A DNA stretch of 39,165 bases from DASPWV01 sp046727855 (lineage in GTDB: Bacteria; Acidobacteriota; Vicinamibacteria; Vicinamibacterales; UBA2999). The position numbers and the translations under genes are program-made. Position 1 is the first letter of the stretch; every line of letters begins with the position of its first letter. Below the pieces are notes generated by a model. That model searched no databases. It was given only the letters and a program-made list of their open reading frames with translations, and had not been told where the DNA came from. This document shows, one piece after another, positions 9,376 through 18,473 of this stretch. Location: the NCBI GenBank assembly GCA_046727855.1, contig JBKPDL010000174.1:1-39165 (forward strand), written 5' to 3'.

Positions 9376-9455
9376 GGCGCGCTCCGCGCGCCGTAGACCG
9401 TTATGCGGGTCCACAACGCGTACAAAATTCACGTCTGTTGCCGCATAACGGTCTA
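9376..9455. repeat. Two further hairpins, including a perfect 15-bp inverted repeat
   Basis: TAGACCGTTATGCGG at 9394-9408 is exactly complementary to 9441-9455, with a 32-nt loop. Just before it GGCGCG (9376-9381) pairs with CGCGCC (9387-9392) around a 5-nt loop. Together with the 9302-9364 stem the 186-bp gap carries three stems. The ribosome binding site of the next gene (GGGGGAGG, 9468-9475) lies 12 bp after the last stem, so the structure would sit in the 5' leader if transcription starts upstream of it. Confidence 0.7.
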
Positions 9456-9480
9456 AGAACGAAGAACGGGGGAGGCGGCC

Positions 9481-12400
9481 ATGGCGTCGATTCGGTTATT
9501 GGTGCGTCGTACTGCTCCACTTGCCGCGGTGGCGGCCTTCCTTGCACTGAGCGCCAGCGGCAGCGCGCAGCAAGCCTCGCGCGTGGCGCCGGACACTTAC
9601 GCGAGGCTCAACTGGCGCTATATCGGTCCCGAAGGCAATCGCATCAGCGCCGTGGCCGGCGTGCCCGGCGATCCGCTCGTCTACTACGCGGGATCCGCAT
9701 CCGGCGGCATCGCCAAGTCAAGCGACGGCGGCATGACCTGGGAGCAGATCTTCGATGGTCAGCCGGTCCATTCTATCGGCGACATCGCCGTTGCTCCTTC
9801 CGATCCCAGCACAGTGTGGGCGGGCACCGGCGAGTCGTGCATCCGCAGCCACATCTCCGTCGGCGAGGGCATCTTCAAATCGACCGATGCGGGCCGCAAC
9901 TGGACGCGCACGGGCCTCGAGAAGACGGGCCGCATCGGCCGCGTCGTCGTGCATCCGCAGAATCCCGATGTTGTGTTCGCGTGCGCGCTGGGGCACGCCT
10001 ACGGTCCTCAACCGGAGCGCGGAGTATTTCGCACCACAGACGGAGGCAAGACCTGGGATCGCGTGCTCTTCGTCGACGAGAAGACCGGCTGTTCCGAGCT
10101 CGCCATGGATCCGCGCAACCCGCGCAAGCTGTTTGCCGGCATGTGGCAGATCGACATCAAGACGTGGGCGCGCGAAAGCGGCGGACCGGGCAGCGGGCTC
10201 TTCATGTCCACTGACGGCGGGACGACGTGGACCCGCCTGCGCGACCGCGGGCTCCCGGCGCGCGAGGTGGGCAAGGTCAAGGTGGCGATCGCGCCCTCCA
10301 ACCCCGATCGCGTATACGCGCTCATCGAGACGGGCGATGGGATTCCGTGGAATGGCAAAGAAACCGATCGCGGCCAGGTGTGGCGATCCGACGATGGCGG
10401 CGTCAATTGGCGGGTGACGAGCTCCGACCGCAACGCGATGGGGCGCGCGCATTACTACGGTCACATCTTCGTCGCTCCGGACAACGAGAACGAATCGTAT
10501 TACCTGACGGCCGGATACAGCGTGTCGCTCGACGGCGGTGAGAATCTCGTGCAGCAGCCAAACACACGCTCACCTGGCGGCGATCACCACGACATGTGGA
10601 TCGATCCGACCAACGCCAATCGCATGATCGTCGGCCACGATCAGGGCTTTTCCATTTCGCTCACTCGCGGACGCACGTGGTATCGCAACCGGCTGGCTAA
10701 CGCGCAGATGTATCACGTCACCGTCGACAACCAGATTCCGTACTACGTCTACGGCAACAAGCAGGATGGGCCGTCGTATCGCGGACCCAGCAACAGCCGC
10801 GTTGGCGCCGGCATTCCGCGCAGCATGTGGCACACCGTAGCGGGCGGGGAGAGCGGCTGGGCCACGCCCGATCCGGTCGATCCGAATCTGGTGTGGTCGA
10901 GCGCCTCCGGGTCAGGCAGCGTCGGCGGCATCGTCGCCATCTACGAGGAAAACCGTCGGCAGGCGCGCAACGTCGAGGTGTGGCCGGAGCAGTTGAACGG
11001 GCCGCCCGCCGATCTGAAATACCGCTTTAACTGGACCATGCCGCTCACCATGTCGCCGCACGATCGCAACGTGGTGTATGTCGGCAGCCAGCATGTTCAT
11101 CGCACGAGCAATCGCGGCCAGAGTTGGGAAGTGATCAGTCCCGATCTGTCGCTCAACGACAAGTCGAAGCAGCAGTTTTCCGGTGGACTCACGGGCGACA
11201 ACATCGGCGTGGAGTACGCGGGAGTGGTGATGGCTATCGCCGAGTCGCGATTAGAGCGTGGCCTGATCTGGGCTGGCACCAACGACGGTCAGGTGCAGCT
11301 CACGCGCGACAACGGCAAGACGTGGGTCAACGTGACGAAGAACATTCCCAACCTTCCGCCGCTCGGCACCGTCGGCAACATCGAGCCGTCTCGTTATGCG
11401 GCGGGCACTGCCTACCTCACGGTCGACTTGCATCAGGTCAACAACCGCGATCCGTTCGTCTACCGCACCACCGACCATGGCCAGACGTGGCGGGCAATCA
11501 CGAACGGCATTCCAAAAAGTATGTTGAGCTACGCGCATTTCATCAAGGAAGACCCGGTGCGTCGTGGCCTTCTCTACGTCGGCACCGAGAACGCGATCTA
11601 TGTGTCGTTGGATGATGGTGATAACTGGCAGCCGCTCCAGAACAACCTTCCTGCTGCGCCCGTATACGGCATTGCAGTGCAGGAGCACTTCAATGACCTC
11701 GTGATTGCGACATACGGACGCGGCTTCTGGATTCTAGACGACATCACGCCGCTGCAGCAGCTCACGCCGCAAGTGCTCAACGCCGATGCACACCTGTTTG
11801 CGCCGCGTCCGGCGTATCGGCTCCGGGACATCACACAGGACGCTTCGGCGTCGAACGACCCGACGGCGGGCCAGAACCCGCCGTACGGTGCTTCGATCAA
11901 CTACTTCCTCAAGGCTGCGCCATCCGGCGACGTCACGGTGACGATTCTCAACGCGCAGAATCAGGCGGTGCGCACGATCAACGCTCCCAAAAATCCGGGA
12001 CTGAATCGCGTGTCCTGGGATCTGCGGGATGAGCCGACAAAGGAAGTGCGGCTGCGCACGAGCCCGCAATATGCCCCGGAGGTTCGCGTCGGGCCCGACG
12101 GCACGCGACCCGCGCAAGGCGGCCGCCTCTCGATCTTGATGCCGCCGGGCGAATACACGGTTCGCTTGGATGTCGCAGGCAAGCAGCTGACGCAGAAGCT
12201 CGAACTACGCAAGGACCCGAACTCAGGAGGTAGCGAAGCCGAGATCAAGGAGCAGATGAAAACGCTCACCGAGGTCCGGCGCAGCGTAGATACCGCCGCC
12301 GACGTCATCAACCAGATCGAGCTGGTGCGGGGCCAGATTGCGGCGATGCGTCAGGTGCTGCAGGATTCGGAAATCATGCAGCCGGCAGAGGAGCTCGATC

Positions 12401-12702
12401 GCAAGCTGATGGCGATCGAGTCGAATCTGATCGATCTACGGCTCACCGGCCGCGGCCAGGACGGCGTGCGCTTTGGTTCGCAACTGCTCAGCAAGCTGAC
12501 CTATCTCGCGGGCGGTCTGGCGAGCACCGACTTCCGTCCCACGAACCAGCAGCTGGAGGTGCAGAAGGTTCTGGAGGAGCGGCTGCGGAAGCATCAAGGA
12601 GAGTTCGAGGGCGTGGTCGGCAAAGAACTGCGGATGCTCAACGAACTGATGCGCGGGCGCGGAGTGCAGAATATCGTGCTGCCGCGGCGTCCCACGAATT
12701 GA
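9481..12702 (+). CDS. Secreted BNR/Asp-box repeat protein, sortilin (VPS10)-like beta-propeller
   Basis: 1073 aa. ATG at 9481 with GGGGGAGG at 9468-9475. An N-terminal signal peptide ends near residue 29 (SGSAQQ). About ten Asp-box (SxDxGxTW) motifs follow: KSSDGGMTW, KSTDAGRNW, RTTDGGKTW, MSTDGGTTW, RSDDGGVNW, RTSNRGQSW, LTRDNGKTW, RTTDHGQTW and LDDGDNW among them. These mark one or two multi-bladed beta-propellers as in sortilin/VPS10 and BNR sialidase-like folds. After the propeller comes GRGFWILDD, then a beta domain (~residues 790-900) and a helical C-terminus with coiled-coil character (~905-1060). Such proteins are often labelled glycosyl hydrolases in Acidobacteria, but I see no clear catalytic signature, so binding or scaffolding is equally possible. 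It follows two TonB receptors. Confidence 0.88.
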   Translation: MASIRLLVRRTAPLAAVAAFLALSASGSAQQASRVAPDTYARLNWRYIGPEGNRISAVAGVPGDPLVYYAGSASGGIAKSSDGGMTWEQIFDGQPVHSIGDIAVAPSDPSTVWAGTGESCIRSHISVGEGIFKSTDAGRNWTRTGLEKTGRIGRVVVHPQNPDVVFACALGHAYGPQPERGVFRTTDGGKTWDRVLFVDEKTGCSELAMDPRNPRKLFAGMWQIDIKTWARESGGPGSGLFMSTDGGTTWTRLRDRGLPAREVGKVKVAIAPSNPDRVYALIETGDGIPWNGKETDRGQVWRSDDGGVNWRVTSSDRNAMGRAHYYGHIFVAPDNENESYYLTAGYSVSLDGGENLVQQPNTRSPGGDHHDMWIDPTNANRMIVGHDQGFSISLTRGRTWYRNRLANAQMYHVTVDNQIPYYVYGNKQDGPSYRGPSNSRVGAGIPRSMWHTVAGGESGWATPDPVDPNLVWSSASGSGSVGGIVAIYEENRRQARNVEVWPEQLNGPPADLKYRFNWTMPLTMSPHDRNVVYVGSQHVHRTSNRGQSWEVISPDLSLNDKSKQQFSGGLTGDNIGVEYAGVVMAIAESRLERGLIWAGTNDGQVQLTRDNGKTWVNVTKNIPNLPPLGTVGNIEPSRYAAGTAYLTVDLHQVNNRDPFVYRTTDHGQTWRAITNGIPKSMLSYAHFIKEDPVRRGLLYVGTENAIYVSLDDGDNWQPLQNNLPAAPVYGIAVQEHFNDLVIATYGRGFWILDDITPLQQLTPQVLNADAHLFAPRPAYRLRDITQDASASNDPTAGQNPPYGASINYFLKAAPSGDVTVTILNAQNQAVRTINAPKNPGLNRVSWDLRDEPTKEVRLRTSPQYAPEVRVGPDGTRPAQGGRLSILMPPGEYTVRLDVAGKQLTQKLELRKDPNSGGSEAEIKEQMKTLTEVRRSVDTAADVINQIELVRGQIAAMRQVLQDSEIMQPAEELDRKLMAIESNLIDLRLTGRGQDGVRFGSQLLSKLTYLAGGLASTDFRPTNQQLEVQKVLEERLRKHQGEFEGVVGKELRMLNELMRGRGVQNIVLPRRPTN

Positions 12703-12870
12703 TTACGCGGATGAAGAGCGGATTACGCGGAAAAAGCATCCGCGGATTGTAGGTATCAAACGGAATCAGCCGCAGGTCCTGCGGATGCACGATGTGCACG
12801 CAGGCGAGCACCTCGAAGAACAGGTGCGGATGCAGCTGCCACGGTCCGAGTGGAATCCAAACCGCATGGG
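12703..12870. other. Intergenic gap with short repeats and a possible gene remnant
   Basis: This 168-bp gap separates two convergent genes. GATTACGCGG occurs at 12701 and 12721, followed by a CATCCGCGGATT segment; such ATCCGCG/GATTACGCGG strings look like the contig-start repeats in style. CCGCAGG and CCTGCGG flank one base near 12771-12785. On the minus strand, 12800-12868 reads WIPLGPWQLHPHLFFEVLA, resembling the N-terminus of a prolipoprotein diacylglyceryl transferase-like protein, but it has no start codon and loses resemblance after about 23 codons. No intact gene is seen. Confidence 0.4.
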
Positions 12871-15800
12871 TCAGGCCGTCACCTTCGTCGTCCGCCGGAG
12901 CGCAAGCTCGCGAACGGCGCGCAAGTCGGTCTTTCCTGTCCCTAACGTCGGAATCGCGTCCAGCTGATGCAGATCTTCGCGTTTCGGCAGCCACAAACGA
13001 GGCAGGTCGGTCGCGCACAGCCGATCCCATAACGCGGCGGGCGTGATGTCGCGGTCCGTGTAGAACGCCACGAGACGCTCGCCCTTGGATTCGTCCGGCA
13101 CTGAAGTGACAACGGTTGTGCAATCGTCGTCGATGAGAGCCTGAATCTGCTCCTCGATCTTCATGTGCGGCACCATTTCGCCGGCAATCTTGCTGAAGCG
13201 CGCCAGGCGATCGGTGATCTTCACGAAGCCGGCGTCGTCCACGACGGCGATGTCGCCCGTGACGTACCATCCATCTCGTAAGGCTTCGCTCGTTTTCTCC
13301 GGTTCCCCAAGATAGCCGAGCATGCGGTTCGGTCCTTTGACGAGGAGAAGGCCTTCGCGTCCGAACAGAGGGCCCTCGCCGGTGCTGGGATCGACAACTT
13401 TCACTGCCACACCCGGAAGCGGATGTCCGACCGTGCCCACAGACGTCCCGCGCTGACGCTCATGGCCGTCCTCAACGTCCGGAACGTTGGCGGCGACCAC
13501 AGGTGACATTTCGGTGCAGCCGTAGCCTTCGAGCAGGTCGAGCTCAAACTTGGCTTTGAATCCGGCTGCCACCGGCTCGCGCAGTTTCTCGGCGCCGACA
13601 ATCGCATAGCGCAGATGTTTGAATTGTTCCGGCTCGCATTTGCGGATGTACGACGCACAGAAGGTCGGCGTGCTGATGATCATCGTGGCGCGATATCGCT
13701 CCGCAAGCTCGCCAATAGTCTTGGCATCCATCGGGTTCGCGTGAAAGACCACTCCAAACCCGGATACCGCTGGCAGCCAGACGGTGCCGGTGAAACCAAA
13801 CGAATGAAAGAACGGCAACACGCCGATGAGAACGTCGGCCGACGAGAGATCGTAGACCTGACGGATCGAGTCCACGTTCGACAGGATGTTGCGGTGCGTG
13901 AGCATCACACCCTTTGGCGTACCGGTGCTGCCGCTGGAGAAGATCACGGTTGCGACCTTGTCGGCGCTCGAGGCTTCTACATACAGGCGGTTGAGAATCC
14001 ACGACGGTAGCAGGAACGCTGACAGCGCAACACGCAGCTTTTCACCGCGCGGAATGTCCTTGATGACGTCTTCGAGGAACACCATGCCCTCGAACGGCTC
14101 GATGCCGGCTTTGGTGAGAAACAGACGCGAGGTCAGAACCGTCTTGATACCACAGCGTTCGATCGCATGTTCCATCGACTCGCGGCCGGCCGTGAAGTTC
14201 AAGTTGACCGGAACACGACCCGCGAGCGACAGGCCGATATTGGCCAGCGCACCGCCCACGGACGCCGGCAGAAGCAAGGCGACCATAGACTGATCGGGCA
14301 GGCGGCGCCGCGCCCATCGCGAGAGGAGCAGTGTGGAAATCAGCACGCGGCCGAAGGTGAGTGGCTTTTTGGCCATCGCGTCGGCCATTGCAAACGACCA
14401 CCACTCGTGCTTCGCCGTGCGAACAAACTGGCGTCCGAGTGATTCGTCGGGGCGGCGGCGGGTGAGCGCCAACTCGCAGGCAAGCTCCTGCACTGCGAGC
14501 CTCGCCTCGGCTGCGGTGGTTGTCGATGGCAGCGGTTTGCCGAATGCGACGCTGACCGGGTACGGCACGCGCACCGGCCACTTCCAGAAGAAGTGACCGC
14601 CCTTGAAGCTGAAGATGCTGCCCCAAACACGGTCGAGATAAACCGGAATAATCGGAACGTCGAGGCCCTCAACGATGCGCTCGAAGCCGCGCTTGAACGG
14701 CAGCATGTTGCCCGTCCGGCTGATCGATCCTTCCGCGAAGATGCAGACGACGTGGCCTGCCTCGAGCTCCCGCCGCGCCACATCGAGCGCCACTTGCGCA
14801 TCGCGTCCGCCGGAGACCGGAATCGCCTTCATGAGCCGCATCAGCCATCTGAGCGCCCAGTGTTCGTAAATCGGGCGATAGACCAGAAAACGGATGAACC
14901 GTTGGACGCACGCGCCCACGAGCGCTCCGTCGACGTGCGAAATGTGATTGCAGACGAGCAGTGCCGGCCCGCGAAACGGAACGTTCTCCTGTCCGACGAT
15001 GCGAATGCGATAGAGGGTATGCGTGAGCAGCCACAGGCTGAAGCGCACCATGAATTCCGGCACGATGCTCAGCAGGTACACGCTCGCGATGAGCGTCGTG
15101 ATGCCGAACACCAGGAGAATGCGGTCAGGTGACCACTCGAGCACGTTGGTGCACAGCCACAGCGCGCCGGACGCGAGCATGATGCCGACCATGTTCAGGA
15201 AGTTGTTGGTCGCCATCAGTCGACCCTTTTCCTGACCGGCGCTGCGCTGTTGCAGCAGCGCGTTGAGCGGCACCGCGAACAATCCGCCGAAAAAGCCCGC
15301 GAGCATCAAGCAGGTCGCGGCCGCGGCAAAGGATCGATCGACCTGGGCGAGAAAAATGCCGAAGAGAGCCATGCCGATTGCGCCGATCGGCGCCAACCCG
15401 AGTTCCACCTTGTCGCCAGAGAGCCGCCCGGCTGCCATGCTGCCTGCACCGATGCCGATCGCAGCAAAAGCCGACAACAGCGCCACCCACGACTCGCCAA
15501 CGCCCAGCACCTGCTTGCCGAACAGAATCACCACGAGTTGAAGCAGCGCGCCGGCAAACCAGAAATAGGAGATGCCGATCACGGTCAGCCACAACACGCG
15601 GTCGCGGCGGAGCGACGCGAGTCCCGTCCAAATCTCACCCCAGGGATTCCGATCGATCCGCCGCCCGGGCGCAGCAGCTGGCACATACGGAATGCGAAAA
15701 CTGAGCGCGGTGCCAATGACCGCGATCGCCACGACCATCACGCCTATGAGCCACAGCCGATCGGTCCATACGTCGAACAGGTAGCCTCCGATTGCGGTGC

Positions 15801-16275
15801 CGAGCACGATGGCGACGAACGTGCTCATCTCGAGAAGTCCGTTGGCGCGCGAGAGATCTCGATCAGGAAGAATCTCGGGAAGAATGCCGTATTTTGCCGG
15901 GCTGAAGAACGTTGCTTGCAGCGCAATCAGAAAGAGCACTGCATACGTGATCTGCAGATGCCCGAGCGCGAACGCGACGAGCCCGAGACCGGCGGCAACG
16001 ATCTCGAGCGATTTGCTGACCACCAGCACCGTCCGCTTGCTGTAGACATCCGCGAGTTGTCCGGCGTAACCGGAAAAAAGCAGAAACGGCAGCAGAAATA
16101 CCGCGCTGACGATCGAGAGCTCGCCGCCGGCACGATCGGCGGTCACCGCGTGCACGGCGAGCATCGAGACGACAATCTTGAACAGGTTGTCGTTGAACGC
16201 GCCCAGGAATTGCGTCCACAAAAACGGCTGAATGCCCGGCCGGTTCAGCGTGTCACGGTAACTGTGCGTTGCCAT
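12871..16275 (-). CDS. aas: LplT-PlsC-acyl-ACP synthetase fusion (Aas-like phospholipid remodelling protein)
   Basis: 1134 aa in three modules. Residues ~10-410 are a 12-helix MFS transporter like LplT, the lysophospholipid flippase. Residues ~425-620 are a PlsC acyltransferase with NHISHVD (H444-x4-D449) and FAEGS (~513-517). Residues ~640-1125 are an AMP-forming acyl-ACP/CoA synthetase with FSSGSTGTPKG (~779-789), GYGCTEMSP and WYVTGD. In E. coli, LplT and Aas are separate and together import lysophosphatidylethanolamine and re-acylate it. The fusion puts transport, fatty-acid activation and acyl transfer in one inner-membrane protein. Start ATG at 16275, with AAGGTG (complement of 16281-16286) as ribosome binding site. 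It lies 73 bp downstream of the winged-helix/TPR regulator on the same strand. All key motifs of the three modules look intact. Confidence 0.93.
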   Translation of the reverse strand: MATHSYRDTLNRPGIQPFLWTQFLGAFNDNLFKIVVSMLAVHAVTADRAGGELSIVSAVFLLPFLLFSGYAGQLADVYSKRTVLVVSKSLEIVAAGLGLVAFALGHLQITYAVLFLIALQATFFSPAKYGILPEILPDRDLSRANGLLEMSTFVAIVLGTAIGGYLFDVWTDRLWLIGVMVVAIAVIGTALSFRIPYVPAAAPGRRIDRNPWGEIWTGLASLRRDRVLWLTVIGISYFWFAGALLQLVVILFGKQVLGVGESWVALLSAFAAIGIGAGSMAAGRLSGDKVELGLAPIGAIGMALFGIFLAQVDRSFAAAATCLMLAGFFGGLFAVPLNALLQQRSAGQEKGRLMATNNFLNMVGIMLASGALWLCTNVLEWSPDRILLVFGITTLIASVYLLSIVPEFMVRFSLWLLTHTLYRIRIVGQENVPFRGPALLVCNHISHVDGALVGACVQRFIRFLVYRPIYEHWALRWLMRLMKAIPVSGGRDAQVALDVARRELEAGHVVCIFAEGSISRTGNMLPFKRGFERIVEGLDVPIIPVYLDRVWGSIFSFKGGHFFWKWPVRVPYPVSVAFGKPLPSTTTAAEARLAVQELACELALTRRRPDESLGRQFVRTAKHEWWSFAMADAMAKKPLTFGRVLISTLLLSRWARRRLPDQSMVALLLPASVGGALANIGLSLAGRVPVNLNFTAGRESMEHAIERCGIKTVLTSRLFLTKAGIEPFEGMVFLEDVIKDIPRGEKLRVALSAFLLPSWILNRLYVEASSADKVATVIFSSGSTGTPKGVMLTHRNILSNVDSIRQVYDLSSADVLIGVLPFFHSFGFTGTVWLPAVSGFGVVFHANPMDAKTIGELAERYRATMIISTPTFCASYIRKCEPEQFKHLRYAIVGAEKLREPVAAGFKAKFELDLLEGYGCTEMSPVVAANVPDVEDGHERQRGTSVGTVGHPLPGVAVKVVDPSTGEGPLFGREGLLLVKGPNRMLGYLGEPEKTSEALRDGWYVTGDIAVVDDAGFVKITDRLARFSKIAGEMVPHMKIEEQIQALIDDDCTTVVTSVPDESKGERLVAFYTDRDITPAALWDRLCATDLPRLWLPKREDLHQLDAIPTLGTGKTDLRAVRELALRRTTKVTA

Positions 16276-16348
16276 GTGGACACCTTAAAAGGCCTGCCGT
16301 TCAAAGTCCTGAGCGGCGTATCAGGAACGTTGAGAAAGCCTGACGCTG

Positions 16349-18316
16349 CTATTGGGCGCGCTGGGCGAGCAGCGCCAGGGCACCCTGAAACTCTTTCGTT
16401 CCAGCAAGTTGCGCGAACAACGGGTCCACCGGGATTGTCCATCCCGCAAAGCCAGCCGGCGCGGCCCGAAGCATTGCGGAGAGCGCTTGTGCCGCCTCGC
16501 GCGGCCGGCCCTCCGCCGCATGCCACTGCGCCCGCACGATGGCCGCTTCCACAGGGCGATGTGACGACAGTATGTGGGCGATCGCAAACACTTTTTCGTG
16601 CAATGTCCGATCGAAAGACGTCAACGCGATGAGCGAGGGCGCGTGATTCGGGTAGACGGCGAGCGCGCTGTGAAACGTTGCCGCGGCTTCCTCGCCGCGA
16701 CCCAGGCGCAGGTAACACGCGGCTTTCGCGTGCAAGGCGTTCATCTCGTATTCCCGGCCGTAAAGGCGATGCGGTTGTGCCAGTTGCCGTTCACGATCCA
16801 ATTCGCGGACAGCTTCCTCGGGATCGTCTTGAGCGAGCCGTACGAGACCGAGAAGCCAGTGCAGTCCGAGCGCGGGGTAACGCTCGCCGCGATCGATCTG
16901 GCGATCCTGCACTGCGGCGCCCTGGCGAAGGACCGTTTCAGCTTCCGCGAGGTGCCCGCGCGCCACGTGCACCATGGCGCGCTGAAAGTGGGCGAAGGCG
17001 AAATCCGGATAGAGCGCGAGTGTGTTGGCCGCGGCACGCAGACGTTCTTCGCCCCACGATGCATGTCCGAGGCGGAAAAAATGGCGCCAGTTGCCGGGCT
17101 CGAGCGTCACCGCTCGGCGCGCCGATCGAATGGCTTCGGCTGTGTCCCACGCGCTTACGAGGATCAACGCGAGCGTCGCGTGTGCTTCGGCGAGCGTGTC
17201 GTCGAGTGTCACCGCTCGTCGCGCGTTGCTGATGGCGTGCTCCAGGAGGGCACGCTCCGGTTCGTTTTCCGCGCGCGTGACTTCGTAGGCGGCAAGCTCG
17301 GCGCTCGCGAGTCCCGTGTAGGCGAGCGCGTAGCGCTTGTCGGCTGCAATAGCGCGCTCGAAGTTTGCGATCGAGCGCGGGATTTCGCGGACGTCGAGGG
17401 TCTCGAGCTGCAACCATCCTTCGGTGAACGCACGATACGCCTCGAGACTCGGCGTCTCGCGCGGCGTGACACGCTCTCGCGGTGAAGTCGCGTAACCGAG
17501 CTCCTGCGACAGTTGTACGACCACTGTGTCCTGCAGCTCGAAGATGCTCTCGAGCGGGCCGTCGACTTTGGCATCAGCGAGCGCTTCGCCTTTGTCGACG
17601 TCGACGATGCGCGCCGTGATGCGAATCTGATCGCCGTGAGTTTGAAAGCTGCCGACCACCACGAGCGGAGCGCGCAGCGCGGCCGCCACTTCGTGCGGCG
17701 TGCCGTTGGTGCGCCGGACGGCTTCCATCACGCGCCAGCGATCGACGACGCGGAAGCTGCCCAGCGCCAGCAGGTCGGCGGTCACGGTCTCCGCAATCCC
17801 TGCGGATAGCCACGCCGCCTCGGGATCGCCGCTGACGTTGGCGAAGTCGAGGACGGCGAGGGCCGGTTCCGAGCGACCTCCGTCCCCCCTAGCGACCTCC
17901 GTCCCCGCCGCGAAAAAGGGGACAGACCCCTTTTCCACCCGCAACGAGGGCAAAAGGGGTCTGACCCCTTTTTCACGGCGGAGGTCGCTCGCAGGGAGCG
18001 GCTCGACCGGCGCGACAAAGCGATAGCCTCGCCGCGCGACGGTTTTGATGAACTGCGGCTTCCCGGCACTATCCCCCAGCGCCTGCCGCAGCTCTGAAAC
18101 CGCCTGCGTGAGCGCGTTCTCGGTTACGTTCGCGTTCGGCCAGAGGGCGTCGAGCAGCTGCTCTTTGGTAACTAAAGTGCCAGCCGTGTCGAGCAGATAA
18201 AGAAGAAGATCAAGGAGCTTGGGGGTCAGATCGACGGCCGTGTCGCCGCGCAACACGCGATAGCCGGTCCGATCGACCAAAAACGGCCCGAAACGATAAT
18301 TATCCCCAGCGCTCAC
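16349..18316 (-). CDS. CadC/OmpR-type winged-helix regulator with TPR domain
   Basis: 655 aa. The GTG at 18316 starts a protein whose first ~105 residues are a Trans_reg_C winged helix (YRFGPFLVDRTGYRVLRG, LTPKLLDLLLYLL, VTENALTQAVSELRQALGD, ARRGYRFVAPV). Residues ~110-149 are a low-complexity linker created by an inserted palindromic repeat (17871-17990). Residues ~150-260 resemble the TolB-N/FlgO-like domain common in such regulators (LAVLDFANVSGDP, WLSAGIAETVTADL). The rest is helical TPR-like repeats (ALAYTGLASAELAAY, LAEAHATLALILVSAWD). No receiver domain or obvious membrane span is visible, so it is probably a cytoplasmic one-component regulator. No ribosome binding site is evident at the GTG. 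Targets are unknown; the downstream aas-like gene and the divergent metX-hom operon are candidates by position. Confidence 0.88.
   Translation of the reverse strand: MSAGDNYRFGPFLVDRTGYRVLRGDTAVDLTPKLLDLLLYLLDTAGTLVTKEQLLDALWPNANVTENALTQAVSELRQALGDSAGKPQFIKTVARRGYRFVAPVEPLPASDLRREKGVRPLLPSLRVEKGSVPFFAAGTEVARGDGGRSEPALAVLDFANVSGDPEAAWLSAGIAETVTADLLALGSFRVVDRWRVMEAVRRTNGTPHEVAAALRAPLVVVGSFQTHGDQIRITARIVDVDKGEALADAKVDGPLESIFELQDTVVVQLSQELGYATSPRERVTPRETPSLEAYRAFTEGWLQLETLDVREIPRSIANFERAIAADKRYALAYTGLASAELAAYEVTRAENEPERALLEHAISNARRAVTLDDTLAEAHATLALILVSAWDTAEAIRSARRAVTLEPGNWRHFFRLGHASWGEERLRAAANTLALYPDFAFAHFQRAMVHVARGHLAEAETVLRQGAAVQDRQIDRGERYPALGLHWLLGLVRLAQDDPEEAVRELDRERQLAQPHRLYGREYEMNALHAKAACYLRLGRGEEAAATFHSALAVYPNHAPSLIALTSFDRTLHEKVFAIAHILSSHRPVEAAIVRAQWHAAEGRPREAAQALSAMLRAAPAGFAGWTIPVDPLFAQLAGTKEFQGALALLAQRAQ
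17871..17990. repeat. REP-like palindromic doublet inside the regulator gene
   Basis: Two inverted copies of a module flank a ~17-nt centre. Each module is AGCGACCTCCG, a short spacer and an inner palindrome of the form AAAAGGGG-(A/T)CAGA/TCTG-CCCCTTTT. The outer arms GAGCGACCTCCG (17871-17882) and its exact complement (17979-17990) match perfectly, and an extra AGCGACCTCC copy lies at 17891-17900. The inner palindromes are at about 17913-17934 and 17951-17973. The element is read in frame as a linker with EKGSVPFF and EKGVRPLLP. Its layout is like paired REP/BIME elements. Confidence 0.8.
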
Positions 18317-18473
18317 GTGTGTTGATGGTGCCGACGGCCCGAGAAATGCTCGAGTAGTGCCAGTTTCGGGCCCAAATTGGATGGCCCCAATGCCACGCTT
18401 TCAACTCGAGTGAAACTGAGGGGTAGACGCCGGCACGCCCGCGGATTGTACGCTGTGTTAGCGTGATCGTCGG
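18317..18473. promoter_or_regulatory. Divergent promoter region between the TPR regulator and metX-hom
   Basis: A 157-bp gap between divergently read genes, so it must hold both promoters. GGCCCGA (18336-18342) pairs with TCGGGCC (18366-18372). I could not pick out a convincing -35/-10 pair. I saw no SAM, SAH or other known riboswitch fold upstream of the methionine gene. Confidence 0.4.

Noticed and set aside
15250..16632. Plus-strand frame of 460 codons across the aas-like gene
   Set aside because: Low-complexity, charged translation with no motif, opposite to strong MFS/PlsC motifs.
18317..18473. SAM-type riboswitch before the methionine gene
   Set aside because: No conserved riboswitch core could be recognised by eye; only one short 7-bp stem is present.
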